A model generated the notes under the pieces. It was not told the DNA's origin and searched no databases. It worked only from the letters and a program-made list of their open reading frames with translations. A program made the translations under genes and the position numbers. A stretch of DNA of 64,000 nt. Origin: Ignavibacteria bacterium. GTDB taxonomy: Bacteria > Bacteroidota > Ignavibacteria > Ignavibacteriales > SURF-24. The stretch lies in assembly GCA_025612375.1 (NCBI GenBank), contig JAAXKN010000017.1, positions 22,621 through 86,620 of the forward strand, read 5' to 3'. This document shows positions 46,241-54,111 of the stretch, piece by piece. Within the stretch, counting starts at the first letter, position 1; each line of letters begins with the position of its first letter.

Positions 46241-48823
46241 TTACATAACCTTATATTGTTTATAAGCATTCATTATATAATAAATGCTTGACTGGCTTAA
46301 CTGGAAGTAGAGCAGAACACATACAGAGACAAGTAATATTAAGCCTAAAGTGTACATATAAACTGTTGAAGGCCTTACGTCAAAAATAACATAGATGCCT
46401 TTCATCAGCCTGTGGAAAATCCAGACAGTAAAGACTGCAAGCGCAATGAAAAGATAAAATGTCATGACGTTTGCATTCAGTACCTTGTAAAGAACAAGCC
46501 CTAAGGGCAGAAGCACAACCAGCGGCAGAAATGACCAGACTACCATAAAGTATATGCTTGAAAAGAAAACTTTATTCCTGTTGAATAAAGATGCGATCTT
46601 TATTGCTATGGACGTAAGTACAAAAAATACTGCCGAAACAACGCTCAGCCATATGAGGGCGTAAAGGGGATTCCAGGCCAGGAATGAAACGAACCAGCTC
46701 AGGCGCGGAGACCCTAAAGAAAGCACTATCTTCTCCAGAAGAACGTTTGTCCTCAGGAAGTAGAGAATATTTGAAAGTAAAAGTGCCGATGCGAGTGAAA
46801 GCACTGTCATAAGAGCCATTGACTGCATTCCAGACATGAGGCGCATATCCCTGATATCGGCAAAAAAGTTGTATGGCCTCAGAAGTGCGCGTGTGGCGTC
46901 TTCCCTGAATTTCCTCCTCGTATTGATGAGGAACCCTAAAATTAAAACGAGCAGAACGCCCGAAACAATAAATACGATGGGTGAGTCATCCTTGGGGGAG
47001 CCCTGCGGTATCGTTACATCCTCGTCATTGTGCAGCTTTGCGTAGATTACTTTCTCGCTGAACCTGCCCGGCTGCCTGAATTCATCCAGTATGCCGATGC
47101 TGTAGACGTTTTCAGGATTAAACCCTGCGCTTAATGAGGTGTAATCGCCCCTGAAGTCGAAAACTGAATTTATGAAGTAACCTGAAGTCCTCCTTGAAGA
47201 AGAATAATCTATCAGGTCGGAGAAAAACTTTGCCTGTGCCTCATAGGAAAATGGGTTTGAATAACCGTTTGTGTTCCCCATAAAGCTGCCGTATGTGGCA
47301 GAGCTGATGAAGACCCTTCCTTTTCCAAGCCTTGACTCCAGGTCTGAGTATCTTGAGGCGTAGTCACTCATCGGCTTATTCAAAAGCTCGACACCGTAGA
47401 AATCCAGATTCTCTACCGGGGAAACGTTAAAGCCCACAAAGGAAGCGTAAACCATCCTGTTTGTAAAACGCTTTGCATATCCGGCAAGTGAACTGATAAC
47501 TGAGTTCCCGAGCGGGGAATTGGGCAGATAAGAGCTCCCGAGGCCGAATGCGGCAACAGCAGAATACTGCTTGTAGCTGTTCAAAAACTGTGTTAAGTAA
47601 ACCCTAAGCCTGTCCTTAAATGCCTGATCGTCCAGAATCTCTTCCGGCACAGAGTTAAGCGGCATCTCTACAAATGCAAGAAGCCCCAGCTCCTGGCACA
47701 CTTTAAGGTAGTAAGGATTTGGCAATTCCTTGGCAAACCTGACGGCATTAAAACCCATATTTTTAATTGCCTTCATGTCGCTTCTCATCCTCTCGGGGCG
47801 TACCAGGTTGCCGTAACCCGGGTAAACAGCATAGTAAGTTGTACCCTTAAGCGTAAAAGGCGCATTGTTGAGCATTAGAGCGTTATTTGACGATCGGAGT
47901 GAATAAAAAGCTATCGGCTTTTCAACCTCGTCAATTACCTGGTCATTTCTTAAAAGCTGTATGCGCAGCCTGTATGAATGCGGGGCGTCCGGCGACCAGA
48001 GGGAAACGTTTGTAAGGCTGTATGAATAGCCTACCCCTTTTTCCTTCTGGCTTCCTAGATAAAAGATCCCGGAGGTTGAGTTAAGTATGTCTTCGCCACC
48101 GTTTGTAAGGAGCCTTACCCTGAAGGCGTACTGCGCTGCATTTGAGGCCGAATCCTGCCTTTCCTCTCCCGAATGGTTTGAAAGTTTTGCATTAACAGAA
48201 AGTGAAACTCCTCCTGTTGAGGAGACATTATAGGAATAATCCGAATTTGCAATGCGGGCCTGTGAGGCAACTTCAATATATACGTCCCTGAAAATTCCGC
48301 CTACATTTTCAGGGAAGAGGAATCTCTGATTAACCGGAATTGTGGCGTCGCTGGAGAGTTTATGGCTTATCTTAACCGTAAAGACGTTGTTTTTGTCTAA
48401 TTTAACTAGGTTTTTAGGAATTTCAACCCTGAAGGGAAATTCACCGCCGGAGTGTTTGTATATGACAAAATTGTTGAGAGTTATCTCGGCCGAGTAATTA
48501 AGCCCCAGAAATACCAGCTCCAGCCTGCTGTTTTTTACCTGGCGGCTCTCGAGCCTGATATTTTTCTCAAAGGTAAGCTCATCCTCGCCCCTGAAGTTTG
48601 AGGGAACAGAAACGGGCTTTCTGTCGTCCCTGTCATTCCCTGTGTAAACGCTCCATGTGCCGTCCAGACTTATAACGTTTCTTGAATGTGAGGCATCAAG
48701 GAAGAGGGAATCCTGTTTTAATAAATCAAACCTGGGGAGCTCTTTTATTCTAATTTGTCCTAAAAGGATATTAGCAAAGGCGAGCCAAAATAATACCGGA
48801 ATTATAATTTTACTATACTTCAT
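46241..48823 (-). CDS. GH2-like glycosidase-fold protein fused to a six-helix membrane domain, probably inactive
   Basis: The start is placed at 48823 (GGAA before ATG); a GTG frame to 48859 adds twelve residues. The 860-residue protein has a signal peptide ending 'ILLGQ'. A GH2 sugar-binding/jelly-roll domain covers about 45-190 ('SLDGTWSVYTG', 'VSVPSNFRG'), an immunoglobulin-like domain follows to about 310, and a GH2 TIM barrel covers about 320-590 ('GFNAVRFAKELPNPYYL', 'QELGLLAFVEMPL'). Six transmembrane helices lie in the last ~230 residues. The GH2 acid/base motif (GNE) appears as 'FGLGSSYLP' and the nucleophile strand (SEYG) as 'FISSATYGS', so both catalytic glutamates seem missing. 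Possibly a membrane-bound glycan-binding or structural protein. Confidence 0.75.
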   Translation of the reverse strand: MKYSKIIIPVLFWLAFANILLGQIRIKELPRFDLLKQDSLFLDASHSRNVISLDGTWSVYTGNDRDDRKPVSVPSNFRGEDELTFEKNIRLESRQVKNSRLELVFLGLNYSAEITLNNFVIYKHSGGEFPFRVEIPKNLVKLDKNNVFTVKISHKLSSDATIPVNQRFLFPENVGGIFRDVYIEVASQARIANSDYSYNVSSTGGVSLSVNAKLSNHSGEERQDSASNAAQYAFRVRLLTNGGEDILNSTSGIFYLGSQKEKGVGYSYSLTNVSLWSPDAPHSYRLRIQLLRNDQVIDEVEKPIAFYSLRSSNNALMLNNAPFTLKGTTYYAVYPGYGNLVRPERMRSDMKAIKNMGFNAVRFAKELPNPYYLKVCQELGLLAFVEMPLNSVPEEILDDQAFKDRLRVYLTQFLNSYKQYSAVAAFGLGSSYLPNSPLGNSVISSLAGYAKRFTNRMVYASFVGFNVSPVENLDFYGVELLNKPMSDYASRYSDLESRLGKGRVFISSATYGSFMGNTNGYSNPFSYEAQAKFFSDLIDYSSSRRTSGYFINSVFDFRGDYTSLSAGFNPENVYSIGILDEFRQPGRFSEKVIYAKLHNDEDVTIPQGSPKDDSPIVFIVSGVLLVLILGFLINTRRKFREDATRALLRPYNFFADIRDMRLMSGMQSMALMTVLSLASALLLSNILYFLRTNVLLEKIVLSLGSPRLSWFVSFLAWNPLYALIWLSVVSAVFFVLTSIAIKIASLFNRNKVFFSSIYFMVVWSFLPLVVLLPLGLVLYKVLNANVMTFYLFIALAVFTVWIFHRLMKGIYVIFDVRPSTVYMYTLGLILLVSVCVLLYFQLSQSSIYYIMNAYKQYKVM

Positions 48824-48895
48824 TTTTTCCAGAAAAAATGATTCCAAAATAAAAGACACTTAAAATACAAAAAACAGGGGGGGAAATCAATATAA

Positions 48896-48926
48896 AAGGC
48901 ATTCCCTTGAGGCCCGGGAATGCCTT
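48896..48926 (-). terminator. Terminator downstream of tpiA
   Basis: AAGGCATTCCC (48896-48906) pairs perfectly with GGGAATGCCTT (48916-48926). On the minus strand it is followed by TTATA. It lies about 150 bases past the tpiA stop and could be used in either direction. Confidence 0.75.
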
Positions 48927-49070
48927 CAATTTGAAAAGAAAGAGCTTATAATACAATAACTTAGCTCTTTGGGCTCTACTTCGTAGCGCCGGTTGGTTTA
49001 TATTTGCAAATAATTTCTTAATGCAAAAAGAATTTTGCCGGCAGGATTTGGCCCCCGGCCGGGTTATAAA

Positions 49071-49826
49071 TTAAGCCGACTTGATGATACTTGTAAAAGA
49101 GTCAGCCTTAAGGCATGCTCCGCCTACAAGCGCCCCGTCAATATCCTTCTGTGAAAGCAGCAAGGATGCATTCTCCGGTTTTACGCTTCCGCCGTACTGT
49201 ATTGTTACGTCTTCGGCTGCTTCATTGGAGTAAAGTTTCTTTAAGAGATTTCTTATTGAAGCGTGTACTTCCTGTGCCTGCTCCGGTGTTGCGGTCTTTC
49301 CTGTGCCTATAGCCCATACGGGTTCATAGGCAACAATTACCTTCTTCAGCTCTTCGGCTGAAATACCGCTGAGGCCAGTGGTAACCTGTTTGCTGATGAC
49401 AGACTCTGTTGTTCCGTTTTCTCTCTGCTCCAGGGTTTCACCAACGCAGAAAATGGCTGTGAGTCCGCTTGCAACAGCTTTCTTGATTTTTTTGTTGATC
49501 AGCTCGTCAGACTCCATAAAGATTGTTCTTCTTTCGGAATGGCCCAAAATGACGTACTGGCAGCCTGCGCTTTTGAGCATTTCAGCAGAAATTTCACCCG
49601 TGTAGGCTCCGCTTTCTTCGAAATACATATTCTGTGCGCCGAGCTGAATATTTGAATCCTTTATTAGTGTCTTTGCCGTATCAAGTGAAGTAAAAGGAGG
49701 GCATATGATTACATCCGCCTTTAAGTCCTGTCCGGCAAGGCTTTTCTTAAGTTCTGAGATCAGTTTTACTGAGGCCGGAATATCATTATACATTTTCCAG
49801 TTTCCGGCTATTACTTTTTTTCGCAT
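49071..49826 (-). CDS. tpiA: Triosephosphate isomerase
   Basis: A 251-residue TIM-barrel enzyme interconverting dihydroxyacetone phosphate and glyceraldehyde-3-phosphate. Catalytic residues are visible. They are Lys in 'AGNWKMYND' (K11), His in 'VILGHSERR' (about H95) and Glu in 'VAYEPVWAIGTGKTATPEQA' (about E167). The phosphate-binding 'IQYGGSVKPENA' and 'GALVGGACLKA' follow. Length is typical. No other glycolytic gene is adjacent. Confidence 0.97.
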   Translation of the reverse strand: MRKKVIAGNWKMYNDIPASVKLISELKKSLAGQDLKADVIICPPFTSLDTAKTLIKDSNIQLGAQNMYFEESGAYTGEISAEMLKSAGCQYVILGHSERRTIFMESDELINKKIKKAVASGLTAIFCVGETLEQRENGTTESVISKQVTTGLSGISAEELKKVIVAYEPVWAIGTGKTATPEQAQEVHASIRNLLKKLYSNEAAEDVTIQYGGSVKPENASLLLSQKDIDGALVGGACLKADSFTSIIKSA

Positions 49827-49893
49827 TTATTCCTCTATATTGATTTGAGTCAAATTAAACTCATGTACTTCTAATTTCAATAAAATGAGCCTG

Positions 49894-49932
49894 ATTCTCT
49901 TTCCCTTGAGGGGGGATATAGGGAAAGAGAAT
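49894..49932 (-). terminator. Long hairpin downstream of nfu
   Basis: ATTCTCTTTCCC (49894-49905) pairs perfectly with GGGAAAGAGAAT (49921-49932) around a 15-base purine-rich loop. It is 14 bases past the nfu stop on the minus strand. The T-tract lies before the stem in that direction, so it may act as an RNA-stabilising 3' stem as much as a terminator. Confidence 0.55.
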
Positions 49933-49945
49933 CTAAAAAAGGCCC

Positions 49946-50182
49946 TTAGTTGACGGCTTCAACGCGCCTGATGCCGGGGACTTCTCTTATAAGAGCCCTT
50001 TCAACTCCGGCGCGCAGAGTCATCTGAGACATAGGGCAATGACCACAGGCCCCCGTAAGCTTTACTTCAACAATACCTTCCTGCGTGACGCGCACAAGTT
50101 CCACGTCGCCGCCGTCTGCCTGAAGATAAGGCCTGATGGTATCCAGTGCTTTCAATACTTTTTCTTCCATTACATTCCCCAT
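49946..50182 (-). CDS. NifU C-terminal-like iron-sulfur protein (Nfu)
   Basis: A 78-residue single-domain Nfu protein. It begins near 'KVLKALDTIRPYLQADGGDVEL' (family signature) and has the cluster-binding CxxC in 'GACGHCPMSQMTLR' near residues 46-49. Nfu proteins carry a [4Fe-4S] cluster between two subunits and deliver it to target enzymes. An alternative start four codons later (MEEK) is also possible. It lies 16 bases after the Mrp ATPase gene on the same strand; both belong to iron-sulfur cluster delivery. Confidence 0.92.
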   Translation of the reverse strand: MGNVMEEKVLKALDTIRPYLQADGGDVELVRVTQEGIVEVKLTGACGHCPMSQMTLRAGVERALIREVPGIRRVEAVN

Positions 50183-50198
50183 GTTTTTTTACTCCTGC

Positions 50199-51317
50199 TT
50201 ATTTTTCATCTCCAAGAATAATATCCACTTTCTTTGATGCTGCTGAAATCAGTTCGATGCTGACCTGTGCGGCCAGGTTGCGTGAGATCTCCTGAATTAC
50301 CCTGGCATATTCCGTATCAGGCATTTCATGTACGATCGGCTTTCCTGTATCTCCGCCTATTCTGATTCTTGGGTCTATGGGAATTCCGCCTAAAAATGGC
50401 ACATTGTACTGCTCGGCCATTTTCTGCCCTCCGCCCAAACCGAAAATGTCGTACTTATTGTCGGTATCGGGAGCTATAAAATAACTCATATTTTCCACAA
50501 TACCAAGCACCGGAACGTTAACTCTTGAGAACATCATAAGACCCTTGCGTGCGTCAATTAGGGATACTTCCTGTGGTGTAGTAACAATTACCGCTCCTGT
50601 AAGGGGAATCGTCTGAACCAGCGTCAGCTGTATGTCGCCCGTTCCCGGAGGGAGGTCAAAGATGAGATAATCCAGCTCACCCCAGTTTACATCGCTCATG
50701 AACTGCTTTACGGCTCCTGAAGCCATAGGGCCGCGCCAGATTACAGGGGCTCCGTCATCAAGCATAAAGCCTATTGACATAACCTTTACACCCAGGCGCT
50801 CCAAGGGGAGCATCTGCTGTGTTACGGGATCCTGGTAAATTCTGGGCTTCTCTGTAATTCCAAGCATCAATGGGACGCTGGGACCGTAAATATCGGCGTC
50901 CAGAAGCCCCACCTTGGCGCCGTCTTTTGCCAGAGCCACGGCAAGGTTAACTGCAACCGTGCTTTTACCAACGCCGCCTTTGCCGCTTGCAACGGCAATT
51001 GTGTTCTTAACGTTCGGCAGAACGGCTTCTTTTCTGTTATCCTGATGCTGCCTTACATTGCTCGTCATGTTTATGCTGATATTGCCGATTGTGGGGATAT
51101 CGTTTTTTAATGCCTCCACGCAGTCACTTTTAATTTTTTCTTTCAGCGGGCATGCAGGAGTTGTAAGTTCCACGTCAAAAGAAACGTTATTTCCATCTAT
51201 ATTAATATTTTTAACCATACCAAGCTTAACTATATCTCTTCTGAGGTCAGGATCCTGGACCTTCTTAAGGGATGCTAAGATAGTTTCTGATGTTAATTTG
51301 GACAAATTTTCCTCCAA
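50199..51317 (-). CDS. Mrp/NBP35 family P-loop ATPase, iron-sulfur carrier
   Basis: A 372-residue protein with an N-terminal MIP18 (DUF59) domain at about residues 8-85 and a deviant Walker A ATPase 'VASGKGGVGKSTVAVNLAVA' at about 108-127. 'LLDADIYGPSVP' and 'DLPPGTGDIQLTL' follow. Family members (ApbC/Mrp) bind a [4Fe-4S] cluster at a dimer interface and pass it to apo-proteins. The usual CxxC near 'ENMSYF' is absent; this protein reads 'YFIAPDTDNKYDIFG'. Such Cys-less variants exist, and nfu downstream may supply the cluster site. Confidence 0.9.
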   Translation of the reverse strand: MEENLSKLTSETILASLKKVQDPDLRRDIVKLGMVKNINIDGNNVSFDVELTTPACPLKEKIKSDCVEALKNDIPTIGNISINMTSNVRQHQDNRKEAVLPNVKNTIAVASGKGGVGKSTVAVNLAVALAKDGAKVGLLDADIYGPSVPLMLGITEKPRIYQDPVTQQMLPLERLGVKVMSIGFMLDDGAPVIWRGPMASGAVKQFMSDVNWGELDYLIFDLPPGTGDIQLTLVQTIPLTGAVIVTTPQEVSLIDARKGLMMFSRVNVPVLGIVENMSYFIAPDTDNKYDIFGLGGGQKMAEQYNVPFLGGIPIDPRIRIGGDTGKPIVHEMPDTEYARVIQEISRNLAAQVSIELISAASKKVDIILGDEK

Positions 51318-51654
51318 TGAAAAAATATCTGTAAAATTAAGAAAAATTTTTGGAATTCAGAAGGTAGAACTCCGAATTTGAGTTTCAGAATGCAGATTTT
51401 GGCCCGAAATTCGCAGCTGCATATTTGAAACACTACAAAACAAATGATATCAAATCATTTAATCAATTCAAAAAATCGGGTCTTGAAGAAGGGCTTGCCA
51501 GGCAAAGGCGCCTTTTCCACGGAAGAAACCTCATTTAAAGAACCAGGATAGTGATCCCCCACTTGCAGAAACCAGTAAAAAAATCTACCCTCCAAATGCA
51601 TCAACTTAAGAAAGAAAACACCTAATATATCTGAACAACCAAATTTAAGCACAT
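51318..51654. other. Intergenic region left of the transposase element
   Basis: A 337-base A/T-rich stretch with no supported gene. The only structure noted is a short near-palindrome around 51447-51459 (AAATGAT/ATCATTT). A 65-codon minus-strand frame at 51455-51652 is not protein-like. Confidence 0.45.
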
Positions 51655-51656
51655 AA

Positions 51657-51694
51657 AAAGCCGCGAGAGCGGCTTTCTATCTGTAGCCCAGGGT
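51657..51694 (+). repeat. Outer inverted repeat, left copy
   Basis: The hairpin AAAGCCGC-GAGA-GCGGCTTT (51657-51676) is followed by CTATCTGTAG and the left arm of the REP-like stem. It differs from the right copy by a paired G/C to A/T change in the stem, so the stem is kept, and by one base in the spacer. Confidence 0.85.
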
Positions 51695-51729
51695 CTCAAA
51701 TTCGCCGTGGCGAATGCAGACACCCTGGG
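51683..51729 (+). repeat. REP-like sequence, left: GTAG plus hairpin
   Basis: GTAG (51683-51686) is followed at once by CCCAGGGT (51687-51694), an inner stem ATTCGCC/GGCGAAT (51700-51715) and ACCCTGGG (51722-51729). A tetranucleotide at the 5' foot of a hairpin is the recognition layout described for RAYT substrates. Confidence 0.7.
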
Positions 51730-51789
51730 TTATGAATAACCAACACACCCCACCCCACACAAAAAACACCCGACACAAAAAACACCCCC

Positions 51790-51820
51790 AAAACCACGCG
51801 AGTGGTTTTATATCTGTTAC
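51790..51820 (+). repeat. Inner inverted repeat, left copy
   Basis: The hairpin AAAACCAC-GCGA-GTGGTTTT (51790-51809) is followed by ATATCTGTTAC. It is a paralogue of the outer repeat: same stem length, tetraloop position and TCTGT motif. Confidence 0.85.
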
Positions 51821-51922
51821 CAGGCGCACAACCATCATATCCACCCTTGCATCTTGGATTAGAATTCACAACAATATCTATATCCTTCCATATATTAACA
51901 CATTCATGAGGCATATAGAACT

Positions 51923-52375
51923 ATGGCAGACACGTATTCTCAGATTTATATTCACATCGTCCATTCCACTTTGGGAAGAGAACCTTTGATTACTCCTGAA
52001 ATAAAGGAGGAAATATGCCGCTACATCACCGGCATCATCAGACAAAGAGGGCAGAAGATGATCTCAATTAACTGTGTAAGTGACCATATTCACTACTTCA
52101 TAGGGCTCCATCCGAACGTGAATGTTTCTGACATAGTCAGGGATGTAAAACATTTCTCTTCAAAGTTTATAAATGAGAAACACTTATGCAATTGCAATTT
52201 CAGGTGGCAGGACGGCTTCGGTGCATTCTCATATTCACATTCCCAGATCCCCGTGGTCTCGAGGTATATTGAAGGCCAGGAGGAGCACCACAAAAGGCAG
52301 TCATTTCATGACGAATACATCAAAATGCTTGAGGCATTTGGAATAAAATACGACCCGAAATACCTTCTGGGATAG
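51923..52375 (+). CDS. IS200-like HUH transposase, RAYT type
   Basis: A 150-residue single-domain Y1 transposase. The HUH metal-binding motif is 'DHIHYFIGL' (H55, H57), 'WQDGFGAFSYS' lies near residues 95-105 as in the TnpA_REP group, and the catalytic tyrosine is in 'SRYIEGQEEHH' (Y115). Such enzymes cut and join single-stranded DNA at hairpins through a 5'-phosphotyrosine link. Its placement between inverted REP-like hairpins and the absence of an adjacent tnpB gene favour a RAYT over a standard IS200/IS605 element. GAGG lies upstream at longer than usual spacing. The frame is intact. Confidence 0.88.
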   Translation: MADTYSQIYIHIVHSTLGREPLITPEIKEEICRYITGIIRQRGQKMISINCVSDHIHYFIGLHPNVNVSDIVRDVKHFSSKFINEKHLCNCNFRWQDGFGAFSYSHSQIPVVSRYIEGQEEHHKRQSFHDEYIKMLEAFGIKYDPKYLLG

Positions 52376-52408
52376 ATCCAGGGAATGTTCCGGGTTATAA
52401 GACCATTT

Positions 52409-52439
52409 GTAACAGACATAAAACCACTCGCGTGGTTTT
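52409..52439 (-). repeat. Inner inverted repeat, right copy
   Basis: The reverse complement of the left inner copy, with one difference (ATGTCTG against ATATCTG). The hairpin AAAACCAC-TCGC-GTGGTTTT spans 52420-52439. Confidence 0.85.
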
Positions 52440-52463
52440 ATTGGGGTGGTTGGGGATCATTTT

Positions 52464-52517
52464 ACCCAGGGTTTTGGCCATCCGCCTTCGGCGGCTGGCG
52501 GGCAAACCCTGGGCTAC
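52464..52517 (-). repeat. REP-like sequence, right: hairpin plus GTAG on the minus strand
   Basis: ACCCAGGGT (52464-52472) pairs with ACCCTGGG (52506-52513), with a different inner stem (CCGCC/GGCGG). CTAC (52514-52517) is GTAG on the minus strand, so the element is inverted relative to the left REP. Confidence 0.7.
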
Positions 52518-52543
52518 AGACAGAAAACCGCTCTCGCGGTTTT
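52506..52543 (-). repeat. Outer inverted repeat, right copy
   Basis: The reverse complement of the left outer copy at 35 of 38 positions. The hairpin AAAACCGC-TCTC-GCGGTTTT lies at 52524-52543. Confidence 0.85.
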
Positions 52544-52635
52544 TTATAGGCTTAGCTCTATATTCCCGATTTCTTTATCATTAATTACTACTCTTAGGCT
52601 GACACCTGAATCCTTAGCCGGGATTTTATTTATAG

Positions 52636-52890
52636 CAGGTAAAAGGTATAAAATTACCTGCCTGCTCATACAGGGCTTATGAAGCCAAAAACGATACATG
52701 GAAAAATTTTTATTCTTATGCTGTGAATTGGATCACAGGGCTTTTAGGACTTGGGCTCTTTGCCTTGATATTTGCTGAATATCTTTATTACTTATTTTTA
52801 GAGGCCATTGCCCCTTTAGCTTCAGGGGGTTGTTCTCCGGAAGGAGAGAAAACACGCGGAAAAGGGGCAAAAAGAGGAGAGTGTAACTGA
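52636..52890 (+). pseudogene. Possible gene remnant encoding one membrane helix
   Basis: An 85-codon open frame between two stops with no ATG/GTG start. It reads '...YEAKNDTWKNFYSYAVNW' followed by a ~25-residue hydrophobic helix ('GLLGLGLFALIFAEYLYY'), then a Gly/Lys-rich tail. The protein-like run suggests the 5' end of a gene was lost, perhaps on insertion or decay near the transposase. It could also be chance. Confidence 0.3.
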
Positions 52891-53081
52891 AAAAGGAGCC
52901 GAAAGGGGGAAGTTTTACAAAGTAAGCAGATATCCTGAAACTTAAGTTTTGCATGGCACCGGCTAGGGCCATGCGGGGGAGTGGTATCTTCAGGAATCTC
53001 TAAAAAAAAGTTTTAAGAATTAAGTTTTCCCGTACCTTTCATATTTGCTCCTTGCTTTTACCTGAAAAAGGAATACTCTTC

Positions 53082-53219
53082 TTGAAAAAAGACAGCTTCC
53101 ATTTTTATTCCAGTGATGATGATTTTGTGATAGCATATATATACATAAGTTCAGTCCTATTCATTGATGCAGCTGAAGGCACAGTCAAGATCCGATGGTT
53201 AATTAAAGAGCAGGATTAA
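53082..53219 (+). CDS. Possible small protein, TTG start
   Basis: A 45-residue frame starting TTG, with AAGGA nine to thirteen bases upstream. It reads 'KKDSFHFYSSDDDFVIAYIY' followed by a mixed C-terminus ending 'IRWLIKEQD'. Composition is protein-like, but the frame is short, unrecognised and stands alone. It is open upstream with no better start. Confidence 0.3.
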   Translation: MKKDSFHFYSSDDDFVIAYIYISSVLFIDAAEGTVKIRWLIKEQD

Positions 53220-53266
53220 TAAAGACCGGACCAAACCGAAAAGTAAGCAGAAAAGAGAATGCTGCC

Positions 53267-53974
53267 ATGACAAACGTTAGCGACGACAAGCTGGCTATGC
53301 TAAGATCGATCAGGAGTATTATCGAAGATAATATCCAGTCTGTTAAAAATATTCCAAACTGGACAGAAGCCCTGGAACGCTACGACGGACTTCTGGCCAA
53401 GATCCAGGAAATCAGGACCGAACTTTCAAATCTGAAGGACAATAAATCCATCAGAATAAACTCCTCCCGGGGGCAGCTCATCAAGAGCATCCTGAAAGTT
53501 TCAAATTCACTGAAATGCTACATCCTGAACTTAAATGAAAACGATCTGATTGATGAGCTGCTGAACAAAGTAACCTTATCCGAACTTGAACTGAACAATA
53601 TGTTCTGTACTGAACTCTTAATCAAGGGTAAGGCTATCTTTATATATGCCACAAAACATTCCGGCGGGCTTTATTACTACGGCGTTACCGAGGAAACCTT
53701 AAAGCAGCTGGAAGAAAGCATTAAGGAATACTGGAAGGCTCTGAACCTGGAGGAGCTCACAGAAGCCGAAATTTATGTGAGGGAAAGGCAGCTCGAAATG
53801 CGCCTGAACAGGGCAATTAATCTCTTCAGGTATGAAATCAATGAACTCATAGATCTGGTTAAATATTCAAATCCCGGATTTTTCTATGACATTAAAATGC
53901 GCGTGCTGCTCTTAAACCTTGGAATTGTGGACGACGACATTAAGGTGATACTTCCATATCCTTCAATGAATTAG
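53267..53974 (+). CDS. Helical protein of unknown function
   Basis: A 235-residue soluble protein, mostly alpha-helical with heptad-like stretches at about residues 5-60 ('GLLAKIQEIRTELSNLKDN') and 145-205 ('EAEIYVRERQLEMRLNRAI'). There are no signal peptide, membrane helix or catalytic motifs. The ribosome site is weak (AGAGAA). It lies between the transposase element and the SufS-SufU gene with 137 bases to the latter. No family was recognised. Confidence 0.65.
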   Translation: MTNVSDDKLAMLRSIRSIIEDNIQSVKNIPNWTEALERYDGLLAKIQEIRTELSNLKDNKSIRINSSRGQLIKSILKVSNSLKCYILNLNENDLIDELLNKVTLSELELNNMFCTELLIKGKAIFIYATKHSGGLYYYGVTEETLKQLEESIKEYWKALNLEELTEAEIYVRERQLEMRLNRAINLFRYEINELIDLVKYSNPGFFYDIKMRVLLLNLGIVDDDIKVILPYPSMN

Positions 53975-54111
53975 ATAAATATTCATTTGCCTTTTCTTTT
54001 AAGGAAAATGCCTTCTTCGGGAAAGGTAAAGCGAATAATTATAAATGGTAGTGCTAATAATAAGAGACAGATGTCCATTTAAGCCGTTTTTATCTAACAG
54101 AGGAGAGCTTT

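Larger units (their letters stand above)
51655..52545 (+). mobile_element. REPIN/RAYT-like element: HUH transposase within nested inverted hairpin repeats
   Basis: A Y1 transposase gene is enclosed by two nested pairs of inverted repeats. Outer copies at 51657-51694 and 52506-52543 match at 35 of 38 positions. Inner copies at 51790-51820 and 52409-52439 match at 30 of 31. Each copy begins with a small hairpin and continues TRTCTGT. The outer copies continue GTAG directly into a second hairpin (CCCAGGGT...ACCCTGGG), as in REP sequences recognised by RAYT transposases. No target-site duplication or second transposition gene was seen. Confidence 0.75.
52376..53266. other. Long region right of the transposase, with repeats and possible gene remnants
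   Basis: An 891-base stretch. The first ~170 bases hold the right-hand repeats. An open frame without a normal start at 52636-52890 encodes one clear hydrophobic helix, and a 45-codon TTG frame lies at 53082-53219. No RNA gene was recognised. The area looks like decayed or accessory sequence. Confidence 0.45.

Noticed and set aside
48927..49070. G/C-rich palindromic stretch and an AAAGAGCT/AGCTCTTT repeat near the tpiA end
   Set aside because: Checked for a tRNA; no cloverleaf or T-loop sequence was found, and the stems are short.
52733..52972. A 79-codon minus-strand frame right of the transposase
   Set aside because: It lacks a ribosome site and is antisense to the more protein-like plus-strand frame at 52636-52890.
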